Origin: DAOMOP01 sp035444405
Lineage (GTDB): Bacteria > Pseudomonadota > Gammaproteobacteria > Burkholderiales > Rhodocyclaceae
DNA length: 29,311 nt
NCBI GenBank assembly: GCA_035444405.1
Contig: DAOMOP010000032.1
Location: 1-29,311, forward strand
Direction: 5' to 3'
Every line of letters begins with the position of its first letter. Positions within the stretch are counted from its first letter, which is position 1. The notes below the pieces were generated by a model, which did not search any database, was not told the origin of the DNA, and saw nothing but the letters and a program-made list of their open reading frames with translations. Shown here piece after piece: positions 8,447 through 15,313 of the stretch. The position numbers and the translations under genes were made by a program.

Positions 8447-8528
8447 GCCGCCACCACCCGATCTCGTTGCGCAGAACCACGACTTGTCTCGCTCGCGCCG
8501 AACGTGATCGCGTTCATGCCGCCACCGC
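8421..8528 (-). repeat. Imperfect tandem repeat of a gene-start region
   Basis: Two 37-base copies (8492-8528 and 8421-8457 on the minus strand) match at about 31 positions, each reading GTGGCGGC-ATGAAC and then an A/G/C-varied stretch through TTCG-CGCGAG. They are offset by 71 bases, not a multiple of three, which explains why the copy upstream reads into a stop that overlaps the next ATG. The rest of the 71-base unit shows only faint similarity, so the duplication, if real, is old. Confidence 0.6.
8443..8517 (-). CDS. 24-codon micro-ORF bridging FAD and DUF1365 genes
   Basis: This tiny reading frame begins MNAITFGASETSRGSAQRDR and ends in VVAA. Its ATG (8517) overlaps the FAD stop by ATGA and its TGA overlaps the DUF1365 ATG by ATGA, so it is an unbroken link in the translational-coupling chain. 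Its 5' end and the DUF1365 start are similar in sequence (about 31 of 37 bases), so it looks like a relic of a tandem duplication of the start region. It may encode nothing functional and merely pass ribosomes on. I cannot tell whether the peptide is stable. Confidence 0.45.
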   Translation of the reverse strand: MNAITFGASETSRGSAQRDRVVAA

Positions 8529-9845
8529 CTCGGCCGCAGCGCCGCGCCACGGCACCGGGGCGCCGTGCGCCTCGACCACGGCGAGCGCCGATCTGAGCCC
8601 GTCTTCGTGAAAGCCGTAGCCGGTCCACGCGCCGGCGAACCAGCAGCGACGCCGGCCCTGGATCTGGTCGAGGTGCGCCTGCGCGTCGATGGCCGCCTGG
8701 TCGAACACCGGGTGGGCATAGTGAAAGGTCTGCAGCAGCTTGTCGCGCGCCGGCTCGACGAAGGGATTCAGCGACAGCACCACCGGTGTGTCGAAAGGCA
8801 AAGGCTGCAACCGGTTGATCAGATAGCTGACCGACACCGGGCACCCGTCCGCCCCGCCCTGCCCGCCGAGGTAGTTCCATGCCGACCACACCTGGCGTCG
8901 CCGCGGCAGCAGCGCCGCATCGGTGTGCAGCATCGCGACGTTGTCCTGGTAGCGCACGGCGCCGAGGATGGCGCGCTCGGCCGGCGTGGCGGTCTCGCCG
9001 AGGATGCGCAGCGCCTGGTCGCTATGACAGGCGAAGATGACCTGGTCGAACGCTTGCACGCCGTCGCGCGTGTGCAGCCACACGCAGTCCGCTCCGCGCG
9101 CGGCACGCAGCACCGGCGTGTGCAGGCGCACGTCGTCGAGGGCCGCGGCGATGCGCCGCACGTAATCGCGCGAACCGCCGCGCACGGTCAGCCACTGGGG
9201 CCGGTCGAAGAGCTGCAGCAGGCCATGGTTGTCGCAGAAGCGCGCGAAGGTCGCGAGCGGGTAATCGAGCATCGTGCGCGTCGGACACGACCAGATCGCC
9301 GCGGCCATCGGCAGCAGATACCAGTCGCGGAACGCGGCGCCGTAGCGCTCACGCTCGAGATAGGCGCCGAGCGCGAGCGCACCGGCCCCGCCGCCGTCGC
9401 GCGCGACGCGCGTCGCGGCGGCATTGAAGCGCAGGATGTCGCGCAGCATGCCGTGGAAGGCGGGCCGCACGAGATTGCGGCGCTGCGCGAACACGGTGCC
9501 GAGGTTCGAACCGGCCCATTCGAGCTCGGGCTCGGCGAGGCTGACCGCGAAGGACATGTCGCTCGCAACCGCCTCGACGCCCAGCACGGCGAACAGCGCG
9601 CACAGATTCGGGTAGGTACGCCGGTTGAACACCAGGAAGCCGGTGTCGACCGGGTAGCGAAGGCCGTCAAGCTCGACCTCGACGGTGTGGCTGTGCCCGC
9701 CCAGCCGCTCGTCGGCCTCGAACAGCGTGACATCGAAGCGGCGAGAAAGCAGCCACGCGCTCGCTAGCCCGGCGATGCCGGAACCGACCACCGCGATGCG
9801 CCCGCGCCGCTCGCCCACCAGACGCTCGATCTCTCCCATCTTCAT
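8514..9845 (-). CDS. FAD-dependent amine oxidoreductase-like protein
   Basis: 443-residue flavoprotein. The dinucleotide motif IAVVGSGIAGLASAWLLSRRF is at about residues 16-36, followed by FEADERLGGHSHTVEVELDG, typical of the NAD(P)/FAD-binding amine oxidase and phytoene-desaturase-like group. The family sits in DUF1365/CFA operons; a homologous gene set in Rhodobacter takes part in furan fatty acid synthesis, which suggests desaturation or oxidation of a lipid acyl chain. ATG 9845 has AAGGAG 7 bases upstream and overlaps the stop of a 32-codon micro-ORF (ATGA). The upstream in-frame opening is not part of the gene. Confidence 0.9.
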   Translation of the reverse strand: MKMGEIERLVGERRGRIAVVGSGIAGLASAWLLSRRFDVTLFEADERLGGHSHTVEVELDGLRYPVDTGFLVFNRRTYPNLCALFAVLGVEAVASDMSFAVSLAEPELEWAGSNLGTVFAQRRNLVRPAFHGMLRDILRFNAAATRVARDGGGAGALALGAYLERERYGAAFRDWYLLPMAAAIWSCPTRTMLDYPLATFARFCDNHGLLQLFDRPQWLTVRGGSRDYVRRIAAALDDVRLHTPVLRAARGADCVWLHTRDGVQAFDQVIFACHSDQALRILGETATPAERAILGAVRYQDNVAMLHTDAALLPRRRQVWSAWNYLGGQGGADGCPVSVSYLINRLQPLPFDTPVVLSLNPFVEPARDKLLQTFHYAHPVFDQAAIDAQAHLDQIQGRRRCWFAGAWTGYGFHEDGLRSALAVVEAHGAPVPWRGAAAEAVAA

Positions 9846-9940
9846 GGCCGGACTCCTTCTGGCCGTGTCGAGACCGGATGCCGGCCGCACCGGGCTCCGT
9901 AGCGGATGGCGCGCAGGCCAATCAGGCGCGGCGCGCTCAT
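9842..9940 (-). CDS. 32-codon micro-ORF bridging the small exported protein and the FAD gene
   Basis: The frame begins MSAPRLIGLRAIRYGARCGR and ends in GVRP; it is arginine-rich and has no domain I recognise. Its ATG overlaps the stop of the exported-protein gene (ATGA) and its TGA overlaps the FAD ATG (ATGA). The FAD ribosome-binding site AAGGAG is inside it. This makes it either a translated coupling device or a genuine small protein. Nothing in the composition proves expression; the doubly overlapping geometry is the only evidence. Confidence 0.45.
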   Translation of the reverse strand: MSAPRLIGLRAIRYGARCGRHPVSTRPEGVRP

Positions 9941-10230
9941 GCGGTTTCCCGATCGCAATCGCCGTTGCCGCGCAGCGGGCACCGCTCGGCGCGGGTGTCG
10001 GATGCCGGAACACCGGCCGGCATGGCGCCGGGCCGGTGCACGAATAACAGCACCTCCAGGGGAACCGAATCCATTTTGTCCTGGACAACTGATGACAAGA
10101 CTTCGGGCGGAGAGGCAGCTCCCGCCGCATGCACCTGTGCCGCATGGATCGCCAGGCCGACAATGAGAACGCTTGCCGCAGCCAATGCGGCAGGGGCCTT
10201 GAGAACGTTTTGAGCAGTTTTCGGGACCAT
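9937..10230 (-). CDS. Small exported or membrane-anchored protein, first gene of the operon
   Basis: 97-residue protein that I do not recognise. An N-terminal segment (APAALAAASVLIVGLAIHAAQVHA) looks like a signal peptide with possible cleavage after VHA, or a membrane anchor. A polar region, PLEVLLFVHRPG and a Cys-bearing tail (ERCPLRGNGDCDRE) follow. ATG 10230 lies 8 bases after AGGA, which is part of operator 2. A TTG at 10248 in the same frame is inside the operator and less likely. An internal ATG near 10073 directly follows operator 1 and could give a 47-residue shorter form. Its promoter-proximal position in a lipid operon suggests an envelope role. Confidence 0.65.
   Translation of the reverse strand: MVPKTAQNVLKAPAALAAASVLIVGLAIHAAQVHAAGAASPPEVLSSVVQDKMDSVPLEVLLFVHRPGAMPAGVPASDTRAERCPLRGNGDCDRETA
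10076..10088. promoter_or_regulatory. Palindrome 1, candidate LitR/CarH-type operator (intragenic)
   Basis: Perfect palindrome TTGTCC-T-GGACAA, identical in its arms to two copies in the divergent promoter region. It lies inside the small exported-protein gene, 160 bp from copy 2 (centre to centre). On the minus strand AGGA within it sits just ahead of an in-frame ATG (near 10073), as it does at the regulator start. It may support looping or roadblock repression. Confidence 0.6.
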
Positions 10231-10235
10231 GGCTT

Positions 10236-10248
10236 TTGTCCTGGACAA
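10236..10248. promoter_or_regulatory. Palindrome 2, candidate operator carrying the ribosome-binding site of the minus-strand operon
   Basis: Perfect palindrome TTGTCC-T-GGACAA. It overlaps the -35 element TGGACA of the regulator promoter and lies just downstream of the operon's expected transcription start. Its minus-strand AGGA is the ribosome-binding site for the gene starting at 10230. A dimer bound here would be expected to block regulator transcription and hinder elongation into the operon. Confidence 0.7.
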
Positions 10249-10270
10249 TTGAAGTACGTATGCCTAAGAT
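10242..10270 (+). promoter_or_regulatory. Promoter of the MerR/B12 regulator
   Basis: A -35 TGGACA (10242-10247) and -10 TAAGAT (10265-10270) lie 17 bp apart. The -35 is half of palindrome 2 and the -10 shares bases with the divergent promoter's -10, so the two promoters probably compete. The start codon is 43 bases downstream. Confidence 0.55.
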
Positions 10271-10294
10271 AGAATCCACGAACGCAGAAGTCAA
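10266..10294 (-). promoter_or_regulatory. Promoter of the minus-strand lipid operon
   Basis: TTGACT (10294-10289) and TATCTT (10271-10266) are 17 bp apart on the minus strand, a good sigma-70 match. Palindrome 3 abuts it upstream and palindrome 2 lies just downstream of the predicted start, bracketing the promoter. Confidence 0.65.
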
Positions 10295-10298
10295 CACT

Positions 10299-10311
10299 TT
10301 GTCCAGGACAA
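10299..10311. promoter_or_regulatory. Palindrome 3, candidate operator overlapping the regulator's ribosome-binding site
   Basis: Perfect palindrome TTGTCC-A-GGACAA ending one base before the regulator ATG (10313). It holds AGGA, the only plausible ribosome-binding site for that gene. Its centre is 63 bp from that of palindrome 2, close to six helical turns. Binding would put a repressor beside the operon's -35 and over the regulator's own leader. Confidence 0.7.
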
Positions 10312-10312
10312 A

Positions 10313-11239
10313 ATGAAAAACCTTCCAAACGAGGACAAGATCGCCGGCGCCCCGCTCAACATCGCCGCCGTCGAGCGCGACACCGGAATCCCCAAGGACA
10401 CGTTGCGGGTATGGGAGCGGCGCTACGGTTTTCCTGCGCCCGAGCGCGACGAGCACGGCGAGCGCGTCTATCCGCCCGATCAGGTCGAGAAACTGCGGCT
10501 CGTGCGGCGCCTGCTCGACCAGGGCCGGCGGCCATCGCACGTCATCGGGCGCTCCGCCGGCGAGCTGACGGCACTGCTCGAGGCCGCGACGAGCGCCGAT
10601 GCGCAGCGCGGCGCCCAAGAGCAGACGCTGCTGCAACTGCTGCGGCTGCACCGCAGCAGCGAATTGCGCGCGGCGCTGCACCAGCTGCTCCTCAAGCAGG
10701 GGCTGCAGCGCTTCGTCGCCGACACCATCGCGCCGCTCAACGAGTGCATCGGGCAGGCATGGATGCGCGGCGAGATCGACGTGCCCGAGGAGCATCTGTA
10801 TACGGAGCAGGTGCAGAACGTGCTGCGCAGCGCGATCGGCACGCAGGCTGTGCCGGGCGGCCGGCCGCGCATCCTGCTCACCACCTTCCCCGACGAGCAG
10901 CACGCACTCGGCCTGTTGATGGCCGAGGCGACGCTGGTGCCCGAGGGCGCGGCCTGCGTGTCGCTCGGCACGCAGACGCCCGTCCCCGACATCGCTGCCG
11001 CCGCGCTCGCCGGGCAATTCGATGTCGTCGCGCTGTCCTTCAGTGCCGCCTATCCGGCGCGCCAGGCCGTCGAAGGCATCACCGCGCTGCGCGGGATCCT
11101 GCCCAGCGATACGGCGCTATGGGTGGGCGGTGCCACGGTGCAGGGCAAGGCGGGCAAGCTGCCCGGTGTTCGGGTGATCGGCGACCTTGGCGACGCACTG
11201 GCCGCACTGCAGGAGTGGCGTGCGCGGGGCGCGAGCTGA
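10313..11239 (+). CDS. litR: MerR-family regulator with B12-binding photoreceptor domain (LitR/CarH type)
   Basis: 308-residue regulator. A MerR winged helix (about 14-85; LNIAAVERDTGIPKDTLRVWERRYGFP) is followed by a four-helix B12-binding cap and a Rossmann B12 domain (185-300). W150-x9-E160-H161 matches the light-sensing motif of CarH (Trp131, Glu141, His142 in Thermus), and EQHALG (195-200) is the ExHxxG cobalt-ligand motif with His197. Known relatives bind DNA as tetramers with adenosylcobalamin in the dark and release it after photolysis. Divergent to the lipid operon, with operator-like palindromes between; the ribosome-binding site lies in palindrome 3, suggesting autoregulation. The assignment to LitR/CarH is firm; the target genes are inferred. 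Confidence 0.93.
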   Translation: MKNLPNEDKIAGAPLNIAAVERDTGIPKDTLRVWERRYGFPAPERDEHGERVYPPDQVEKLRLVRRLLDQGRRPSHVIGRSAGELTALLEAATSADAQRGAQEQTLLQLLRLHRSSELRAALHQLLLKQGLQRFVADTIAPLNECIGQAWMRGEIDVPEEHLYTEQVQNVLRSAIGTQAVPGGRPRILLTTFPDEQHALGLLMAEATLVPEGAACVSLGTQTPVPDIAAAALAGQFDVVALSFSAAYPARQAVEGITALRGILPSDTALWVGGATVQGKAGKLPGVRVIGDLGDALAALQEWRARGAS

Positions 11240-11277
11240 GCGGCGACACCACACCCCGCGCCTTCGGCCGGTAATTC

Positions 11278-11296
11278 TTGCCGCAGCACGCGGCAA
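11278..11296 (+). terminator. Possible hairpin after the regulator gene
   Basis: Perfect 7-bp stem (TTGCCGC / GCGGCAA) with a 5-base loop, 38 bases after the regulator stop. There is no T-run, so its function as a terminator is uncertain. From here to 11482 I see no gene. Confidence 0.3.
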
Positions 11297-11482
11297 CAGG
11301 CTGCCGCCCGCGATCGGCCGTGCGCGACAGCGACGATCGGGCGCACCCCGCGCCCGCGCCCCGACCGCGCCGCCGAATCGCTTCAGCGTCCCCGATGCCG
11401 GCGCTCCGATGCCGACGCCTCGCGACGCTGCAGGCGCCTCGAAAGACTCCCGAGCCCGCGCACGCGGACCGCGCGGCTGTGC

Positions 11483-11498
11483 TGGCATGAATTTCGCA
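11483..11498 (+). promoter_or_regulatory. Possible sigma-54 promoter upstream of the HD-GYP-like gene
   Basis: TGGCATG-AATT-TCGCA resembles the sigma-54 consensus TGGCACG-N4-TTGCA. The invariant GG (11484-11485) and GC (11496-11497) are separated by 10 bases as required. It lies about 95 bases before the predicted start codon. I see no enhancer site. Confidence 0.4.
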
Positions 11499-11592
11499 GC
11501 AGGCCGGGCATCGTCATCACCCATGCGCCGTCCCATCCGGGTCGCCCGGCCGCCGCGTGCAGCACGCAGCCACACACAACAGGTTGATCGCC

Positions 11593-12735
11593 ATGCTCGA
11601 CTCGATTCTTCGTCCCGTCACCCTGCCCCGAAGCCTCCTCGGCTCCACCGCACCGTGCGATCTCTTCAATGCCCGGGGCACCTTGCTGCTGCGCTCCGGC
11701 GCACCGATTCCGCCTCACGTCGAGTCGTCCCGCCACCGCAACCGGGTGTTCTGCCTCGCCAGCCATGCGGAGCAGATCTCGGCCGCGGACCCGGTCGGCG
11801 ACCTGAAGAAGCTCGCCGCGCGCCTGTCCGCGCTCGCCGAGAAAATCGAGTTCCGGCAGCCCGCGAGCGCGCGGGGGCTCATCGAGCTGGCGGAGGGGTT
11901 GTTCGCCCTGTGGTCGCAGGATGCCGACGCCTGCCTGGGCTATGTGCGCCGGGTACGTGTCGCACGGCCCAGCGTGCACCACGCCGTCCATGCCGCCCTG
12001 CTCGCCGCGGAGCTCGCCGCGGCCAACGGGAGCTCGCGCCCGGCGACGCTGAACCTGATCGGCGCGGCGCTGACGATGAATGTGGGCAGCATGATCCTGC
12101 ATGACGAGATGTTCGACCTCGTCGGCGAACCGGACGCCCCGACGCAGGACGACATCCACGTCCATCCGGCCGAAGCCGCCCGCCTGCTCGAGCGGCTGGG
12201 CGGCCTGCCGGACGAGTGGATCACGACGGTGCTCGAATCGCACGAGCGGCTGGACGGCAGCGGCTACCCGCTCGGCCTGCGGCGCGCCGAAATCTCGCTG
12301 CTGGCGCGCATGCTGCATGTCGCCGACACGCTGGCGGCCTGCCTCGGCGGACGCCGCGCGCGGCCACCCCGCGCGTGGCTGCTGAACCAGACGCGCGATA
12401 CCCGCCGGCTGGGCCGGCATGTGTTCGGCCGCGACGCGGAGCGCCTGGACCAGAGCCTGGTGCGACTCATGCTCGGCCGTCTGAGTGCGTTTCCACCCGG
12501 CACGCTGGTGCGACTGTCGAACGGCGAGGTCGGCGTCGTCGCGCGCCGCGAGAGCAGGAGCGCGTGGCAGCCTCAGGCGGCGCTGGCCATCGTTAGCGCC
12601 CACGGTCGCCTGCTCGAAGTGCCGCGGGCTCGTCAGCTCAATGCACGCGAGCTGCGCGTCGTCGCCTATGTGGAGGAGGCACCGGCGCGTCTCGCGCATG
12701 TGGACTGGCCCGGCTTGTGGGGCTACCGGCACTGA
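11593..12735 (+). CDS. Degenerate HD-GYP-domain protein
   Basis: 380-residue protein. After an N-terminal beta-rich part (about 1-60) and a helical stretch, residues 140-260 form an HD-GYP-like domain: VHHAVHAALLAAELA, then a region where the catalytic HD of HDxGK is replaced by TMNVGSM, then DDIHVHPAEAARLLERLG, and ESHERLDGSGYPLGLRRAEISLLARMLHVADTLAA, which keeps HE and GSGYP. True HD-GYP proteins cleave cyclic di-GMP; loss of the HD pair suggests a non-catalytic sensor or scaffold. The C-terminal part is unassigned. ATG 11593 is chosen; an in-frame 11557 start has no better site. Confidence 0.8.
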   Translation: MLDSILRPVTLPRSLLGSTAPCDLFNARGTLLLRSGAPIPPHVESSRHRNRVFCLASHAEQISAADPVGDLKKLAARLSALAEKIEFRQPASARGLIELAEGLFALWSQDADACLGYVRRVRVARPSVHHAVHAALLAAELAAANGSSRPATLNLIGAALTMNVGSMILHDEMFDLVGEPDAPTQDDIHVHPAEAARLLERLGGLPDEWITTVLESHERLDGSGYPLGLRRAEISLLARMLHVADTLAACLGGRRARPPRAWLLNQTRDTRRLGRHVFGRDAERLDQSLVRLMLGRLSAFPPGTLVRLSNGEVGVVARRESRSAWQPQAALAIVSAHGRLLEVPRARQLNARELRVVAYVEEAPARLAHVDWPGLWGYRH

Positions 12736-13230
12736 GCGTACCGGCATCGTGAGCTGCATGAGTACGCACGACGGTCACGAGATGAACGACGAGCGGATCC
12801 AAGCAATGCGCACGCCCCCGAAGCCGATCGCGCCGCCGATCCGCATCGGCGAGCGCACCGTGGCAAATCGTCCGCCGCGGCGCCCGTAGCAACGCACGGC
12901 AGCGCGCTCTGCACCGTCTCTCGTTACAAATCGACAGCGCCCGCGGCAAACCTTCCGCCCGGGCCGGCCGCTGCCGGCGACTGCCCGCGGCGCGCCTGAA
13001 CCGACGCGACTGCGGCGTATCCCCTGTCCGTTCGCGGCGGCCAGCGCTTCGGCCGCGCCGCTGCGCACCAGTACGGCCGACCCGTCGCGGCACCCGATTC
13101 CGGCATAAATCCTGATACAGCACGCCCACGCCCTCCCGTGTGAACATGCATCGACGCCTCGGTGTGACGGCATGACCGTGCCCACATACGCCAGGCATAT
13201 TGCGCTGATCCAGCGTACGGGAGCTGCGAA
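12736..13230. other. Intergenic region without a supported gene
   Basis: 495 bases between the HD-GYP-like gene and the antiporter. A 43-codon frame at 12758-12889 begins MSTHDGHEMNDERIQAMRT but has no convincing ribosome-binding site. A weak promoter-like pair (TGACCG, CATATT, 17 bp apart, -10 at about 13195-13200) may serve the antiporter. Nothing else stands out. Confidence 0.5.
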
Positions 13231-14577
13231 ATGGATATCGGAATTGCAGGCTGGTTTCTGCTCGTCGGCGGCATGATGCTCGCGATGGGCCTTCTTGCGC
13301 CCTTCATGCGCAGGCTGCCGCTCACGCCCGCCATCGTCTATCTTGCCGTCGGCATGCTGCTGGGTCCGTCGCTGCTGGGCCTGTTTCACTTCAATCCGCT
13401 CAAGCAGTCCGAACTGCTGGAGGTGCTGACCGAGATCGCCGTGCTTGTTGCGCTGTTCTCGGCCGGAATCAAGATGCCCGCGCCGATCAGCTGGGCGCGC
13501 TGGCGCACGCCTTTTCTGCTGGCCTTTCTGTCGATGGCGATCACGGTTGCGCTGATCGCGGCGTTCGCGCACTACGCGCTGGCATTGCCGCTGGGCCTGG
13601 CCGTGCTGCTCGGCGCGATCCTGGCGCCGACCGATCCGGTGCTCGCGAGCGACATCCAGGTGCGCCACGCCGGCGACCGCGACCGCCTGCGCTTCAACCT
13701 GACCTGCGAGGCGGGCATGAACGACGGCACGGCGTTTCCGTTCGCGATGCTGGGCCTGGGTCTGCTGGGTCTGCACGAGCTCGGCAGCGTCGGATCCGAG
13801 TGGCTGGTCGTCGATGTGCTGTGGGCCGGTCTCGGTGGCATCGCCATCGGTGTCGCCAGCGGGGTCGCAGTCGCGTGGGTCGCGGCGCAACTGCATCGCC
13901 AGCGGCCGGACTGGAAAGGGTCGGACGACTTTCTCGGCCTGGGGTTGATCGGCGCGGTGTTCGGTCTGAGCACGCAACTCGAGGCGGGTGGATTCCTCGC
14001 GGTCTTCTTCGCCGCGGTGGCGCTGCGGCAGACCGAACTGAAGCTCGCCGGACTCGCGCCCGCACCGACGCCCAGCGAGGCACCTCCCGCACCGCTGAAC
14101 ACGCCACAGATCGGCATCGGCGCGCTGGTCTACAAGGAGCATCTGGAGCGGCTGTCAGAAGTCGCGCTGGTGCTGCTGCTCGGCGGCATGCTGTTCGTCG
14201 ACTCATGGAGCTGGCGCGCGCTCGCACTGGCGGTGTTCGTGTTCGTCGTCGCACGCCCGGTCAGCGTACTGGCGGGGCTCTACCTGACGCGCACGCCGAT
14301 CGCGATGCGCGCGATGATCGGCTGGTTCGGCGTACGCGGGATCGGTTCGCTGTACTACGTGATGTACGCGATCAACCAGGGCCTCTCCGAAGAGATGGCG
14401 CTCGAGCTGATCCACCTCACGCTCATCGTCGTGACCCTGTCGATCGTGCTGCACGGGCTCAGCGCGAAACCGCTCATCCTGCGCTTCTGGCGCAGACATG
14501 GGGCCGACCGCGTGCACCGGGCAGTCCTGCCGCCCGCCTCACCGGAGCACGCAGCGGAGCGCGCGCTTACGGCGTGA
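13231..14577 (+). CDS. CPA1-family sodium/proton antiporter
   Basis: 448-residue membrane protein with about 11-12 transmembrane segments, beginning GWFLLVGGMMLAMGLLAPFM. It carries the CPA1/CPA2 ion-site signatures APTDPVLASDIQ and CEAGMNDGTAFPFAML, where the ND pair is expected to hold the exchanged cation. A hydrophilic proline-rich loop (PAPTPSEAPPAPLN, about residues 270-290) separates two membrane halves, and GWFGVRGIGSLYYVMYA is a typical late motif. It probably exchanges protons for Na+ or K+ and works in pH and salt homeostasis. GGGAG sits 7 bases upstream. The exact ion specificity is not shown by sequence. Confidence 0.9.
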   Translation: MDIGIAGWFLLVGGMMLAMGLLAPFMRRLPLTPAIVYLAVGMLLGPSLLGLFHFNPLKQSELLEVLTEIAVLVALFSAGIKMPAPISWARWRTPFLLAFLSMAITVALIAAFAHYALALPLGLAVLLGAILAPTDPVLASDIQVRHAGDRDRLRFNLTCEAGMNDGTAFPFAMLGLGLLGLHELGSVGSEWLVVDVLWAGLGGIAIGVASGVAVAWVAAQLHRQRPDWKGSDDFLGLGLIGAVFGLSTQLEAGGFLAVFFAAVALRQTELKLAGLAPAPTPSEAPPAPLNTPQIGIGALVYKEHLERLSEVALVLLLGGMLFVDSWSWRALALAVFVFVVARPVSVLAGLYLTRTPIAMRAMIGWFGVRGIGSLYYVMYAINQGLSEEMALELIHLTLIVVTLSIVLHGLSAKPLILRFWRRHGADRVHRAVLPPASPEHAAERALTA

Positions 14578-14658
14578 GTGCCGCCACCCGGCCGCCGGCG
14601 GAAACGTCGCAACGCCATTCTTGTCCGAGTCTCTACGGAAGCACCGGAGACGACGACG

Positions 14659-15309
14659 ATGACGGCTATACTTGCACGCGCACGCATGTTCGGTATGACG
14701 GCACTGTTGTGTCTGTCGACGGGCGTGATGGCCGCACAGCCCGAGGCCGACCAGACGGTTAACGGCGGCCGGGTGGCGACGGCGATCTTCGCCGGTGGCT
14801 GCTTCTGGTGCATGGAGCCCCCGTTCGACAAGCTCGATGGCGTCGTGTCGACGACCTCCGGCTACATCGGCGGCCAGACCGAAAATCCGACTTACCTCGA
14901 GGTGTCGTCGGGCACGACCGGCCACACCGAGGCCGCGAAGATCGAGTACGATCCGGACAAGGTCGATTACGAAACGCTGCTCGAGGTCTTCTGGGTCAAC
15001 GTCGACCCGACCGACGCGAACGGCCAGTTCTGCGATCGCGGCAGCCAGTACCGCCCGGGGATTTTCTACGTCGACGACGCGCAGCGTACGCTCGCCGAAC
15101 AGTCCCGGGCCGAGCTCGCGACGACGAAGCCGTTCGAGCAGCCGATCGCGACCGAAATCGTCGCCGCAACCACGTTCTACGCCGCCGAGGAATATCACCA
15201 GGACTACTATCTGAAGAACCCGTTCCGCTACAAGTTCTACCGGGCCGGCTGTGGCCGCGATCGGCGACTGCAGGAGCTCTGGGGCGAGCAGGCCGGCGGC
15301 AAGGAGTAG
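14659..15309 (+). CDS. msrA: Exported peptide-methionine (S)-S-oxide reductase MsrA
   Basis: 216 residues. An N-terminal signal (MTALLCLSTGVMAAQPEAD) implies export, unlike the usual cytosolic enzyme. The catalytic motif GGCFWCME (Cys48, Cys51) is followed by GYIGGQTENPTYLEVSSG, GHTEAAKIEYDPDKVDYETLL, DPTDANGQFCDRGSQYRPG and EEYHQDYY, all family signatures. It reduces S-methionine sulfoxide in oxidised proteins. ATG 14659 has GGAG 9 bases upstream; an in-frame start at 14578 would spoil the signal. It is the first gene of an operon with msrB four bases downstream, whose ribosome-binding site overlaps this gene's end. Confidence 0.95.
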   Translation: MTAILARARMFGMTALLCLSTGVMAAQPEADQTVNGGRVATAIFAGGCFWCMEPPFDKLDGVVSTTSGYIGGQTENPTYLEVSSGTTGHTEAAKIEYDPDKVDYETLLEVFWVNVDPTDANGQFCDRGSQYRPGIFYVDDAQRTLAEQSRAELATTKPFEQPIATEIVAATTFYAAEEYHQDYYLKNPFRYKFYRAGCGRDRRLQELWGEQAGGKE

Positions 15310-15313
15310 AAAC

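Noticed and set aside
7658..8719. N-terminal extension of the DUF1365 frame to 8719
   Set aside because: The extension lies inside the FAD gene and shows no DUF1365 similarity; the ATGA-coupled ATG at 8446 fits the family start.
12758..12889. 43-codon frame (MSTHDGHEMNDERIQAMRT...) after the HD-GYP-like gene
   Set aside because: It has no clear ribosome-binding site and no recognisable domain; could be real but not supported.
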